Shown piece after piece: positions 29,158 to 37,721 of a stretch of 64,000 nucleotides of DNA (the first letter of the stretch is position 1; every line of letters starts with the position of its first letter). The translations under genes were made by a program, and so were the position numbers. The notes beneath the pieces were generated by a model, which did no database searches, had not been told where the DNA came from, and saw only the letters and a program-made list of their open reading frames with translations. The stretch is from NCBI RefSeq assembly GCF_000426845.1, contig NZ_AUGD01000004.1, positions 310,001-374,000 of the forward strand. The letters run 5' to 3'. This stretch comes from Bradyrhizobium sp. in8p8 (GTDB lineage: Bacteria; Pseudomonadota; Alphaproteobacteria; Rhizobiales; Xanthobacteraceae).

Positions 29158-29562
29158 ATGAGTGATTCGCTTGAGCGGCTATATCTGGCTGTGCTCGCGG
29201 CCAGAGACCTTGATCCGGCAACGTCGCGCACGGCGCGGCTGTTTCAGCGCGGGCCGTCCAAAATGGCGAAGAAGCTGGCCGAAGAGGCCATCGAAGTCGT
29301 CATCGACGCGGTCAATGGCGACAGCGAGGCCGTGATCCGGGAAAGCGCCGACTTGCTCTACAATCTCACGGTGCTGTGGGCCTCGGCCGGGGTACGTCCC
29401 GAGGACGTCTGGCGCGAGATGACCCGGCGCGAAGACCTGCTCGGCATTGCCGAGAAGCTGCCGAAATCACCGATGAAGCTGCCCAAAGTCGCGTCACCAC
29501 GTGTTGCTGCCAGGCGGCCAATTGTCGCGCTCGAGGGCCGCGGCGCGCGCAAGCGCCACTAG
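29158..29562 (+). CDS. Phosphoribosyl-ATP diphosphatase-like protein (orphan HisE)
   Basis: The product has 134 residues. The core RLFQRGPSKMAKKLAEEAIE to ESADLLYNLTVLWASAGVRP matches the HisE all-alpha NTP pyrophosphatase fold, with the metal-binding EExxE and ExxD (EEAIEVVID, ESADLLYN) intact. HisE hydrolyses phosphoribosyl-ATP in step two of histidine synthesis. No other his gene is nearby; the usual hisE sits in the his operon. The N-terminus is shorter than in HisE and a basic Pro/Arg tail follows residue 100. It may be a paralogue with another nucleotide substrate. Confidence 0.8.
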   Translation: MSDSLERLYLAVLAARDLDPATSRTARLFQRGPSKMAKKLAEEAIEVVIDAVNGDSEAVIRESADLLYNLTVLWASAGVRPEDVWREMTRREDLLGIAEKLPKSPMKLPKVASPRVAARRPIVALEGRGARKRH

Positions 29563-29628
29563 AATCCTCATCATTCGCCTCAATCCTGGCATGGACAAAT
29601 CCGTCCCATGGTGCTTCATCGCGGCGCC

Positions 29629-30210
29629 ATGCTGAAACGTATCTACGACTGGTGTATCGACGCCGCCCACAAGCCCTACGCGCTCTGGATCATGGGCATC
29701 GTGTCCTTTGCCGAAAGCTCCTTCTTTCCGGTCCCGCCGGATGTGATGCTCATTCCGATGTCCCTGGCGCGTCCGCAGCGCGCCTGGCTCTATGCCGCGG
29801 TCTGCACCGTCACCTCGGTGCTCGGCGGCATCGTCGGCTATGCCATCGGCGCGCTGCTGTTCGACTCGGTCGGCCAATGGCTGATCCAGGTCTACGGCCT
29901 CGCCGACAAGGTCGACGCCTTCCGCGCCTCCTATGCGGAATGGGGCGCGGTGATCATCCTGCTCAAGGGGCTGACGCCGATCCCGTACAAGCTCGTCACC
30001 ATCACCTCGGGCTTCGCCGGCTACAACATCATCCTGTTCATCCTGTGCTCGATCGTCGCGCGCGGCGGACGCTTCTTCGTGGTCGCGATCCTGCTCAACC
30101 GCTATGGCGATTGGATCCGGGTCAGGATCGAACGGCATCTCGGATTGTGGGTTGCGCTGGGCGCCATCGTGCTGGTGCTCGGCTTCGTCATTGCCATCAA
30201 GCTGATCTAG
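29629..30210 (+). CDS. DedA/SNARE-associated family membrane protein (YqaA-like)
   Basis: The product has 193 residues from the ATG at 29629; an ATG at 29608 would add seven. Four to five hydrophobic helices are visible. The conserved DedA segment FAESSFFPVPPDVMLIPMSLA and the second motif VIILLKGLTPIPYKLVTITSGFAGYN are intact, including the Phe-Pro-x-Pro-Pro-Asp and Pro-x-Pro-x-Lys pairs. DedA proteins are inner-membrane transporters or scramblases, some for undecaprenyl phosphate or phosphatidylethanolamine. The YqaA branch has no settled substrate. Confidence 0.9.
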   Translation: MLKRIYDWCIDAAHKPYALWIMGIVSFAESSFFPVPPDVMLIPMSLARPQRAWLYAAVCTVTSVLGGIVGYAIGALLFDSVGQWLIQVYGLADKVDAFRASYAEWGAVIILLKGLTPIPYKLVTITSGFAGYNIILFILCSIVARGGRFFVVAILLNRYGDWIRVRIERHLGLWVALGAIVLVLGFVIAIKLI

Positions 30211-30257
30211 AGCCGCGGCGCTTTGCCGCCGCGCCGGCTTCGGCTACGGTTGCCATC

Positions 30258-30794
30258 ATGATGGTTCGATCCGGCAATCCGGCCGTGTGGTTCGGAACGT
30301 TGATGTCAGCGGCGCTGCTGCTCCTGCTCGGCGGCGGGACGGGGCAGACGCAATCCGCCCCGCCTGCGCTCGGGATCCAGGGGCAGGATATTCGGGCCGC
30401 GCCAGCGCCGTCGTCCCCTGCGCCATCCGTGTCACCGGCGCCTGGGGAAAATTCCGGGTTGATCAATGAAATGGGCAAGCTGTTCGAGAAGCTGCCCTCG
30501 ATCCTGCCGCCGATCAAAAGCCCGAGCGAGACCATGAACGATCTGTCGCGGCTGGCCAAGCCCTCGACCATGGTGTCGGGCCGCATCGCCTGCCCGGCCT
30601 CCTCGAACGGAGCGCCCGACTGCAAGCAGGCGGCCGACCAGCTCTGCCAGAGCAAGGGCTACAAGGAAGGCAAGAGCCTGAATGCCGATTCCGCCGAAAA
30701 ATGCTCGGCCAAGGTCCTGATTCCGGGACGGCCGCGCAAGCCGGACGATTGCCGTACCGACACGTTCGTGACCAGCGCGCTGTGCCTGAACTGA
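30258..30794 (+). CDS. Secreted Cys-rich protein, unknown function
   Basis: The product has 178 residues. A hydrophobic signal (SAALLLLLGGGTGQTQS) is followed by a Pro/Ser/Ala-rich linker (about 35-65). A C-terminal domain has six cysteines (IAC, PDC, QLC, EKC, DDC, ALC), likely three disulfides. Two ATGs lie together at 30258 and 30261. No family recognised. It precedes aspA by 34 nt in the same direction. Confidence 0.7.
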   Translation: MMVRSGNPAVWFGTLMSAALLLLLGGGTGQTQSAPPALGIQGQDIRAAPAPSSPAPSVSPAPGENSGLINEMGKLFEKLPSILPPIKSPSETMNDLSRLAKPSTMVSGRIACPASSNGAPDCKQAADQLCQSKGYKEGKSLNADSAEKCSAKVLIPGRPRKPDDCRTDTFVTSALCLN

Positions 30795-30828
30795 CGTGGG
30801 CCTTGCGCGTAAGCAACAAGGAGCGCCC

Positions 30829-32229
30829 ATGAGCCGGACGGAGCAGGACTTCCTCGGACAGCGTGAGATCGCCGACGACATCTACTACGGCGTCCAGACC
30901 ATCCGGGGTAAGGAGAACTTCCACATCACCGGCATTCCGATGAACCAGGAGCCTTACTTCGTGAAGGCGCTTGGCTACGTCAAGAAGGCCGCCGCCATGG
31001 CCAATCGCGATCTCGGCGCGATCGATGCCAAGGTCGCGGACGCCATCATCCTCGGCTGTGACCGCGTTATCGCCGGGGACATGATGGACCAGTTCGTCAC
31101 GGACTTCATCCAGGGCGGCGCCGGCACCTCCACCAACATGAACGCCAATGAGGTGATCGCCAATCTCGCGCTGGAATCGCTCGGCTTTGCCAAGGGCGAC
31201 TACCAGCACGTCAGCCCCAACGATCACGTCAATTACGGCCAGTCGACCAACGACACCTATCCGACGGCCTTTCGCCTGGCGTTGATCCTGCGGCTCGAGA
31301 GCTACATGACGGCGTTGCGCCAGCTCCAGGAGGCCTTCTTCGCCAAGGGCCGCGAATTCGACCGCGTGCTGAAGATGGGCCGCACGCATCTGCAGGATGC
31401 GGTGCCGATGTCGCTCGGCGCGGAGTTCAGGGGCTGGGGCACCACCATCGGCGAGGAGGTCGAGCGCATCTCGGAAGCGCGTGCTCTGCTGCGCGAGATC
31501 AATCTCGGCGCCACGGCGATCGGCACCTCCGTGACCGCGGCCGTCGGCTATCCCCAGCTGGCGGTCCGGCACCTCGGTGAGCTCACCGGCGTAGACTTCG
31601 TGCTTGCCGGCGATCTGGTCGAAGCGACCTCCGACACCGGGGCCTATGTGCAGCTGTCCGGCGTCCTCAAGCGCACGGCCAGCAAGCTGACGAAGATCTG
31701 CAACGACATCCGCCTGCTCGCTTCGGGTCCCCGCGCCGGCTTCAACGAGATCAACCTGCCTCAGCTGCAGCCCGGCTCCTCGATCATGCCCGGCAAGGTC
31801 AATCCCGTCATCCCCGAGGTCGTGAACCAGACCAGCTTCCTCGTCATCGGTCTCGACACGACGGTGACGCTTGCGGCCTCGGCAGGCCAGCTCCAGCTCA
31901 ACGTGATGGAGCCGGTGATATCGTTCGCGCTGTTCTTCTCGATCCGCACCATGGAGCGCGCGGTGAACAGCCTGCGCGAGAACTGCGTCGTCGGCATCAC
32001 CGCCAACGAGGAGCACACCCGCAACATCGTGCTGAACTCGCTCGGCATCGTCACGGTGCTGAAGCCGCTGCTCGGCTACAAGCTTTGCGCCGAGATCGCA
32101 CGCGAGGGCTACAGAAGCGGCAAGTCGCTGCACCAGATCGTCGTGGTCGAGCGCAAGCTTTTGACCCAGGAGAAGTGGGACGAGATGTTCTCGTTCGAGC
32201 GGCTGATCAATCCGGATTTGATCGGGTAA
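30829..32229 (+). CDS. aspA: Aspartate ammonia-lyase
   Basis: The product has 466 residues, with AAGGAG five bases before the ATG. It has the fumarase/aspartase fold: QSTNDTYPTA, the TGRTHLQDA-like KMGRTHLQDAVP, and the superfamily signature SSIMPGKVNPVIPEVVNQ (mobile loop). PVIPEVVNQ rather than the FumC form PTQCEA assigns it to aspartase, as does the opening EQDFLGQREI. It reversibly deaminates aspartate to fumarate and ammonia in the cytoplasm. Confidence 0.94.
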   Translation: MSRTEQDFLGQREIADDIYYGVQTIRGKENFHITGIPMNQEPYFVKALGYVKKAAAMANRDLGAIDAKVADAIILGCDRVIAGDMMDQFVTDFIQGGAGTSTNMNANEVIANLALESLGFAKGDYQHVSPNDHVNYGQSTNDTYPTAFRLALILRLESYMTALRQLQEAFFAKGREFDRVLKMGRTHLQDAVPMSLGAEFRGWGTTIGEEVERISEARALLREINLGATAIGTSVTAAVGYPQLAVRHLGELTGVDFVLAGDLVEATSDTGAYVQLSGVLKRTASKLTKICNDIRLLASGPRAGFNEINLPQLQPGSSIMPGKVNPVIPEVVNQTSFLVIGLDTTVTLAASAGQLQLNVMEPVISFALFFSIRTMERAVNSLRENCVVGITANEEHTRNIVLNSLGIVTVLKPLLGYKLCAEIAREGYRSGKSLHQIVVVERKLLTQEKWDEMFSFERLINPDLIG

Positions 32230-32256
32230 GTGTTCGCAATCCGCCGCTCCCTCCAC

Positions 32257-32343
32257 GTCATTGCGAGGAGCACTTGCGACGAAGCAATCCAGAATCTTTC
32301 CGCGGAGACAGTCTGGATTGCTTCGCTTCGCTCGCAATGACGG
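32257..32343. repeat. Interspersed palindromic repeat, family A copy 2
   Basis: Same organisation as 542-629: outer GTCATTGCGAG with inverse CTCGCAATGAC, inner GAAGCAATCCAG with inverse CTGGATTGCTTC, and a TTTCCGCGGA core. It follows the aspA stop by 27 nt. Confidence 0.8.
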
Positions 32344-32406
32344 GGCCGAATTCCGCTGCTTGGAATTGCACCGGCCCCAACCCGCCGCGGCGTCAAAACG
32401 CAATAC

Positions 32407-32439
32407 TTGACAGTGGAAAGATTGCCTTGTTGGTATGAC
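32407..32439 (+). promoter_or_regulatory. Possible promoter of nitronate monooxygenase-like gene
   Basis: A perfect TTGACA lies at 32407-32412 and a weak -10 (TGGTAT) 18 nt downstream. This would give a 5' leader of about 40 nt before the ATG at 32482. The -10 match is poor. Confidence 0.35.
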
Positions 32440-32481
32440 GGCCAACCTTCGATTTCAGCGCCAAGAGAGGATCGCTCCGCA

Positions 32482-33450
32482 ATGTCCATGCCTGCCTTGT
32501 TCAAGGGACGCCTGTCGATCCCGGTGATCGGCTCGCCGCTCTTCATCATCTCGGTGCCCGATCTGGTGATCGCGCAGTGCAAGGCGGGTGTGGTCGGTTC
32601 GTTTCCGGCGCTGAACGCACGGCCGCCGGAGCTGCTCGACGAGTGGCTGGCGCGGATCACCGAGGAGCTCGCGGCCTATGACCGCGCCCATCCCGACAGG
32701 CCGTCGGCGCCGTTCGCGGTCAACCAGATCGTGCACAAGTCGAACAACAGGCTCGACCACGACATGCAGCTCTGCGCCAAGTACAAGGTGCCGATGATCA
32801 TCTCGTCGCTGGGGGCGCGCGAGGAGCTGAACCAGGCCGTGCACGGCTGGGGCGGCATCGTCTTCCACGACGTGATCAATCAGAAATTCGCGCACAAGGC
32901 GATCGAGAAGGGCGCCGACGGCCTGATCCTGGTGGCAGCCGGCGCGGGCGGCCATGCCGGCACCATCTCGCCGCTGGCCTTCGTTGCCGAGACACGAAGG
33001 TGGTTCGACGGACCGATCGCGCTGTCGGGCGCCATCGGCAACGGCAAGGCGATCCGCGCCGCACGCATCCTGGGGGCCGACTTCGCCTATATCGGCTCGG
33101 CCTTCATCGCGACCAAGGAAGCCAACGCGGTCGAAAAGTACAAGGAGATGATCGCAGGCTCGAGCGCCGACGATATCGTCTATTCCAACCTGTTCACCGG
33201 CGTGCACGGCAACTACCTCAAGCCCTCGATCGTCGCGGCCGGCATGGATCCCGACAATCTGCCGACCTCCGACCCCTCCAAGATGAATTTCGGCACCGAC
33301 GCCTCCGGCGAGCGCGCCAAGCCGAAGGCCTGGAAGGAGATCTGGGGCTCGGGCCAGGGCATCGGCAGCATCGACAAGGTCGTGCCGGCGGCCGAGCTGA
33401 TCGCGCGTTTCAAGAAGGAGTATGACGAAGCGATCGATCCGCCGTTGTGA
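32482..33450 (+). CDS. Nitronate monooxygenase family flavoenzyme, copy 1
   Basis: The product has 322 residues. It has the FMN-binding TIM barrel of the 2-nitropropane dioxygenase/NMO family: LSIPVIGSPLFIISVPDL, KAGVVGSFPALNARPPELL, ADGLILVAAGAGGHAGTISP (phosphate-binding loop) and LSGAIGNGKAIRAARILGAD. It oxidises nitronates or, in some branches, acts as an enoyl-type reductase. A paralogue of the same length lies at 36235-37203 with the same N-terminal and C-terminal layout. The thioesterase gene follows after 22 nt, so a shared transcript is likely. Confidence 0.9.
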   Translation: MSMPALFKGRLSIPVIGSPLFIISVPDLVIAQCKAGVVGSFPALNARPPELLDEWLARITEELAAYDRAHPDRPSAPFAVNQIVHKSNNRLDHDMQLCAKYKVPMIISSLGAREELNQAVHGWGGIVFHDVINQKFAHKAIEKGADGLILVAAGAGGHAGTISPLAFVAETRRWFDGPIALSGAIGNGKAIRAARILGADFAYIGSAFIATKEANAVEKYKEMIAGSSADDIVYSNLFTGVHGNYLKPSIVAAGMDPDNLPTSDPSKMNFGTDASGERAKPKAWKEIWGSGQGIGSIDKVVPAAELIARFKKEYDEAIDPPL

Positions 33451-33472
33451 TCGCTTCGAGATCGCGCTCGCC

Positions 33473-34246
33473 ATGCCCGCCATTTACCGCGTCGACGGCA
33501 ATAGCGTCCTCACCAGCCCGGAGGCCGCGGGCCCGTGGGACCGCCGCATGCAGCACGGCTCGGCACCGTCGGCACTGGTGACGTGGGCGGCGGAGCGCAT
33601 CCCTGCACCGGCGCCAATGGATGTCGCGCGCGTGACAATCGATCTGATGCGCCCGGTGCCGGTGGCGCCGCTGACGATTGAAAGCGAGGTCCTGCGCGAG
33701 GGCCGCAAGATCCAGCTCTGCGAGATCAAGCTGCTGGCCGAGGGCGTGCAGGTGGTCGGGGCCACCGTGCTAAAGATCAGACGCCAGACGCAGGCGCTGC
33801 CGGACGAGGTCAAGGATCTGCCCGTCACGCTGCCGTCACCAGAGGATTCGCTGGTCGAGGACGGGCATGGCGCGACCAGCCCGTTCGCCGGCATGGTCTC
33901 GATGCGCGCCGCGCTCGGCCGATTCGGCAAGGCCGGCCCCGGCGCGATCTGGTTTCGCCTCGACCATCCGCTGGTCGAAGGCGAGGCTGTATCCCAGGCG
34001 ATGCGCGCCGTGGTCGCCGCCGACTTTTCCAACGGCACCGCTTCAACGCTCGACTTTCGCGCCTGGACCTACATCAACGCCGATCTCACCGTGAGCCTGT
34101 CGCGCCAGCCAGTGGGCGAATGGATCCTGCTCGACGGTGAATCCTGGATTGGTCCGGACGGAGCGGGCCTCGCGATGTCGCGGCTTGCGGACCGGCAGGG
34201 CTATTTCGGCCGCGCGATGCAGAGCCTCGTCATCGAGAAACGGTGA
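33473..34246 (+). CDS. TesB-like acyl-CoA thioesterase family protein
   Basis: The product has 257 residues, a double-hotdog length. Typical features are SPEAAGPWDRRMQHGSAPSAL, the second half LDFRAWTYINADLTVSLSRQP, and the closing SRLADRQGYFGRAMQSLVIE (an acyl-CoA thioesterase-type ending). It probably hydrolyses acyl-CoA. The ATG at 33473 was preferred over a longer frame start at 33422. The gene follows the NMO-like gene closely, suggesting joint work on a CoA-linked substrate. Confidence 0.82.
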   Translation: MPAIYRVDGNSVLTSPEAAGPWDRRMQHGSAPSALVTWAAERIPAPAPMDVARVTIDLMRPVPVAPLTIESEVLREGRKIQLCEIKLLAEGVQVVGATVLKIRRQTQALPDEVKDLPVTLPSPEDSLVEDGHGATSPFAGMVSMRAALGRFGKAGPGAIWFRLDHPLVEGEAVSQAMRAVVAADFSNGTASTLDFRAWTYINADLTVSLSRQPVGEWILLDGESWIGPDGAGLAMSRLADRQGYFGRAMQSLVIEKR

Positions 34247-34564
34247 TGGTGGGCGACATGGCCGCCGGGAGCCGATTTGAACGGCAGACTTCCGCCGCCG
34301 CGGAAGGGATGCTCGCCATCCTGCCTGTTCACATTCCGTAGAAGATCTTGATCCCCCACAGCACCACGATGATAGCCGTGATCAAGGTGATCGCGGCGAC
34401 TGCACTTTCCAGGGAAGCGACTCTCATCTCACTCTCCGCTTCCCAGCCCCATCAGCGGTCTAGGTGATTCCCTGATTCGCCGGCAATTGCGTGGGCCGCA
34501 CCGCCACCCACTCCGTTGCGCGTTGTGGTGTCTGGGCCACAACGACACCGTAGAATTCCGGGTT
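34247..34564. other. Gap of 318 nt holding one small membrane-protein gene
   Basis: Between the thioesterase and acyl-CoA synthetase stops. It holds the 32-residue membrane ORF at 34329-34427. No repeat or tRNA was identified; a tRNA-like GTTCAAATC at the left end lacks matching arms. Confidence 0.55.
34329..34427 (-). CDS. Short single-span membrane peptide (32 aa)
   Basis: An ATG at 34427 is preceded six bases upstream by GGAG. The product is 32 residues: MRVASLESAVAAITLITAI followed by IVVLWGIKIFYGM. It begins with one charged segment, then an uninterrupted hydrophobic helix of about 20 residues ending in a Lys and aromatic cap. This is the form of many real bacterial single-span microproteins. 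It lies in the gap before the acyl-CoA synthetase. Its length makes chance possible, but ribosome site, composition and position agree. Confidence 0.55.
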   Translation of the reverse strand: MRVASLESAVAAITLITAIIVVLWGIKIFYGM

Positions 34565-36127
34565 TTATCCCACCATCCGGTCCCGCCCGCTCCAGAAGCC
34601 CGCGCGCAGCACCTTCTTGTCGACTTTGCCGACGCCGGTCATCGGCAGCTGCTTGACGAACTGTATCTGCTTCGGCGCATGCGCCGAGCCTTTCCGCGTC
34701 TTCACCAGGTTGATCAGCTCATCCGGATCGGGCCTTGCGCCTTCACGCGGCACGACGATGGCGGTGACGGCCTCGCCCCATTTCTCGTCGGGGATACCGA
34801 CCACTGCGACCATGGCGACGTCGGCATGTTGCGACAGCACGTCCTCGACCTCGCGCGGGAAGATGTTGAAGCCGCCGGTGACGATCATGTCCTTCTTGCG
34901 GTCCAGGATGAACATGTAGCCGCGCTCGTCCCTGCGCGCGATGTCGCCGGTATGGACCCAGCCATTCTTCAGCGTCTCGGCGGTGATATCCGGGCGCTTC
35001 CAGTACTCCGCCATGACGTGCGGTGCGCGCACGCAGATCTCGCCGGCCTCGCCCGTTTTCACTTCCTCGTCCTTATCGTCGAGGATCTTGACTTCGCATG
35101 CCGCGATGGGGAAGCCGCAGGACAGGAACAACTCCGGCTGCTTGGGATCGTGGTCGGCCTTGCGCAGCACCGAGACCGGGTAGCATTCGGTCTGGCCGTA
35201 GAGCTGCGAGAACACCGGTCCGATCCGCTCGATGCCTTCGAGAAGCCGGCTCGGCGACATCGCGGAAGCGCCATAGAGCACGAGCTCGAGCGAGGAGAGG
35301 TCGGTCCTGCCCAGCGCCGGCTGATCGAGCAGCACATAGATCATGGTCGGAACGAACAGCGTGAAGTTGATGCGTTCGCGCGCGATCGTGGCCAGCACGG
35401 CTTCGGGATCGAAACCTTTCAGCATGTGCACGGTGCCGCCGCGCATCAGGGTCGGCAGCACCTTCGTGCCGGCGACGTGGCTGATCGGCGCGACAGTAAG
35501 ATAGCGCGCAGCCTCGGGGATCTCGAAGTCGGCCAGGATCGCGCCGGCGGCGCCGGCGTTCTCGCGGTGATAGCGCAGCGCGCCCTTGGATTTGCCTGTG
35601 GTGCCGCCGGTATAGTTCAGTGTGGCGAGATCGTCGGGGCCGGCGAGGCACAGCGGGCTCGCATGTCCGGCATCTTCGATCGCGGCCAGCAGATCGGCGC
35701 CGTAGCCGGCCGGTCCCATGGTGAAGACCGCCTTCAGCCGGGCCGCCCTCGCAGCGAGCTCGCCGCCGCGATCGCGGAAGGCGGCGGCGTCGACCACCAG
35801 CATCTCGGCCTCGGAATCCTCGAGCTGAAACAGCTGGTCCTCCAGCGATCCCAGCGGATGCAGCCAGGTGATGCAGAGCCGGGCCAATTGCGCCGCGACA
35901 CCGGCGCACCAGGTGTCGGCGCGGTTCGCGGTCAGGAAGGCGACACGCGCGCCGGGCTGCAAGCCGAGCCGCATGAACACGCCCTGGATCCGCCCGATCA
36001 GGTCGATGGTGCCCTGATAGCTCAGTGATCCCCCAGGCCAGGCGAACGCGATACGATCCGGATAGCGCGACAGCGCCCGTAGCGTCTGCGCACAAGCTGG
36101 AGGGGATGCGTGGAGCCGATCAGACAT
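34565..36127 (-). CDS. AMP-dependent acyl-CoA synthetase
   Basis: The product has 520 residues from the ATG at 36127 (GAGGAA six bases before). The adenylate loop is NYTGGTTGKSKGALRYH, followed by LYGQTECYPV, GWVHTGDIARRDERGYMFI, DRKKDMIVTGGFNIFPREVE and the terminal TGVGKVDKKVLR with the catalytic Lys. It is an ANL-superfamily ligase for an unknown carboxylic acid. It is divergent from the NMO-like copy 2 gene across 107 nt, and the pair plus the thioesterase may form a pathway for CoA-activated acids. Confidence 0.92.
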   Translation of the reverse strand: MSDRLHASPPACAQTLRALSRYPDRIAFAWPGGSLSYQGTIDLIGRIQGVFMRLGLQPGARVAFLTANRADTWCAGVAAQLARLCITWLHPLGSLEDQLFQLEDSEAEMLVVDAAAFRDRGGELAARAARLKAVFTMGPAGYGADLLAAIEDAGHASPLCLAGPDDLATLNYTGGTTGKSKGALRYHRENAGAAGAILADFEIPEAARYLTVAPISHVAGTKVLPTLMRGGTVHMLKGFDPEAVLATIARERINFTLFVPTMIYVLLDQPALGRTDLSSLELVLYGASAMSPSRLLEGIERIGPVFSQLYGQTECYPVSVLRKADHDPKQPELFLSCGFPIAACEVKILDDKDEEVKTGEAGEICVRAPHVMAEYWKRPDITAETLKNGWVHTGDIARRDERGYMFILDRKKDMIVTGGFNIFPREVEDVLSQHADVAMVAVVGIPDEKWGEAVTAIVVPREGARPDPDELINLVKTRKGSAHAPKQIQFVKQLPMTGVGKVDKKVLRAGFWSGRDRMVG

Positions 36128-36234
36128 ATGTTTCCTCGTTGCTTTGTCACCGGCTTCTGGCGTGCCAATGTTGCTGATGACGCTAGCACAGAGACTGCGG
36201 GAGGAAACGACAAAGCCCGCGCAGGGAGGCATGC

Positions 36235-37203
36235 ATGCCATCGGATCGACTGCACCGCTTCGGCGATCGTCTCGCCCTGCCTCTGATCGCGGCGCCGATG
36301 TTTCTGGTGTCGGGCGTCGAGCTCATGGCCGCATGTTGCCGCAATGGGGTGACCGGCAGTTTTCCCACCGCGAATTGCCGTAACACGGAACAACTCGATG
36401 AATGGCTCGCCGGGATCGCGGCGCGGTTGCGGCAGCACGAAGATCAAACCGGCCGGAAGGCCGCACCGCTCTGTCCGAACCTGATCGTGCACCGCTCCAA
36501 TACGCGCCTGGAGCAGGATCTCGCGGTGCTGCTGCGGCACCAGCCGGAGATCGTCATCACCTCGGTCGGCTCGCCCGCGCCGGTGCTGAAGCCGCTGCAT
36601 GACGCGGGCGCACTGGTGCTCGCGGATGTCGCTTCGATACGCCACGCCGAACGCGCGGCCGAAGCTGGTGCCGACGGGCTGGTGCTGCTGAGTGCCGGCG
36701 CCGGCGGCCAGACCGGCTGGCTTAATCCATTCGCCTTCGTCCGCGCGGTGCGCGCATTCTACGACGGCATCATCGTGATGGCGGGCGGCATCAGCGATGG
36801 CCATGCGCTGCACGCCGCGGAGGTGCTTGGCTGCGATCTCGCCTATATGGGCACGAAGTTCATCGCGACGCGCGAGAGCATGGCGGATGACCGTTACAAG
36901 CGGATGCTGGTCGAGAGTAGCGCCGACGACATCCTGCTCACCACCGCGTTCACGGGCTTGCAGACCAGCATGCTGAGGCCGTCGATCGTCGCCGCCGGGC
37001 TTGATCCGGACGATCTGCCGGCGCGCGGTGCGATCGACATCGCCAAGGACATCGACGTTGCCGCACGCGAGAACCGGCCAAAGCGCTGGCGTGACATCTG
37101 GAGCGCCGGGCACTCCGTATCGGGGGTGACGGATGTGCTCGCGGTCGACGATCTCATCGGGCGGACGCTCGCCGAGTATCGTGACGCGCGCGGCGGCAGG
37201 TGA
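36235..37203 (+). CDS. Nitronate monooxygenase family flavoenzyme, copy 2
   Basis: The product has 322 residues. Same family as 32482-33450: LALPLIAAPMFLVSGVELMAAC, RNGVTGSFPTANCRNTEQLDEW, ADGLVLLSAGAGGQTGWLNPFA, and MAGGISDGHALHAAEVLGCD. The two paralogues match through the whole chain but have drifted widely. It is divergent from an acyl-CoA synthetase, suggesting shared control. The substrate is unknown; nitronate oxidation is only the family label. Confidence 0.9.
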   Translation: MPSDRLHRFGDRLALPLIAAPMFLVSGVELMAACCRNGVTGSFPTANCRNTEQLDEWLAGIAARLRQHEDQTGRKAAPLCPNLIVHRSNTRLEQDLAVLLRHQPEIVITSVGSPAPVLKPLHDAGALVLADVASIRHAERAAEAGADGLVLLSAGAGGQTGWLNPFAFVRAVRAFYDGIIVMAGGISDGHALHAAEVLGCDLAYMGTKFIATRESMADDRYKRMLVESSADDILLTTAFTGLQTSMLRPSIVAAGLDPDDLPARGAIDIAKDIDVAARENRPKRWRDIWSAGHSVSGVTDVLAVDDLIGRTLAEYRDARGGR

Positions 37204-37371
37204 TCCTGTCAGTGGGATGGCCGAGCCAAGCCCGGTATGAGGATATGGCAAGCTCAGCGCCGAGATCACGTTAGTCCCGCGCTCTTCCGCTCCCCTCATT
37301 TAACGGCGGATTAACCATCGCCCGCCAAGAATCCCTCTTACGGCCGCCAATCGGGACGAGAGGGACAGGCG

Positions 37372-37620
37372 ATGGACTTCGATTATCTCAACAGCAAGAC
37401 GTCCGCGACGATGGACGAAATCCGCATCCGCGTTGCTCACGCCCTGGCCCGGCACCCGCTCTGCCGCAACGTCCGTTTCGACATCGTCAGCGTCCCTCGC
37501 ACCCGCAGGGGCGGCAACTGGACGGTGACGCTGCAATCGGTCGAGCCGCGTGCGGTCTGGGAGGCCTCCGAGATCGTCGCCGACATCCAGGACGCCTACG
37601 AGCTGGCGGCCGCCGCCTGA
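37372..37620 (+). CDS. Small cytosolic protein, unknown function
   Basis: The product has 82 residues with a GAGGGACAGG ribosome site. No signal or membrane segment. A basic core (VRFDIVSVPRTRRGGNWTV) lies between two helices (TMDEIRIRVAHALARH and ASEIVADIQDAYELAAAA). I recognise no family. GC codon use is normal for the window. Confidence 0.65.
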   Translation: MDFDYLNSKTSATMDEIRIRVAHALARHPLCRNVRFDIVSVPRTRRGGNWTVTLQSVEPRAVWEASEIVADIQDAYELAAAA

Positions 37621-37721
37621 TTGACTGAGTTTTCCGGCCGATGTCGCCGCAGTCCGCGCGATTGCCGCCGCAACGGCACGGTTAAGCCTTAATTACCGCC
37701 CAGTTTCCGGGCACTGATCAC

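Noticed and set aside
34258..34340. Possible tRNA: GTTCAAATC on the minus strand resembles a T-arm
   Set aside because: The T-stem pairs only four bases, and no matching 5' acceptor or anticodon stem is found at the right distance.
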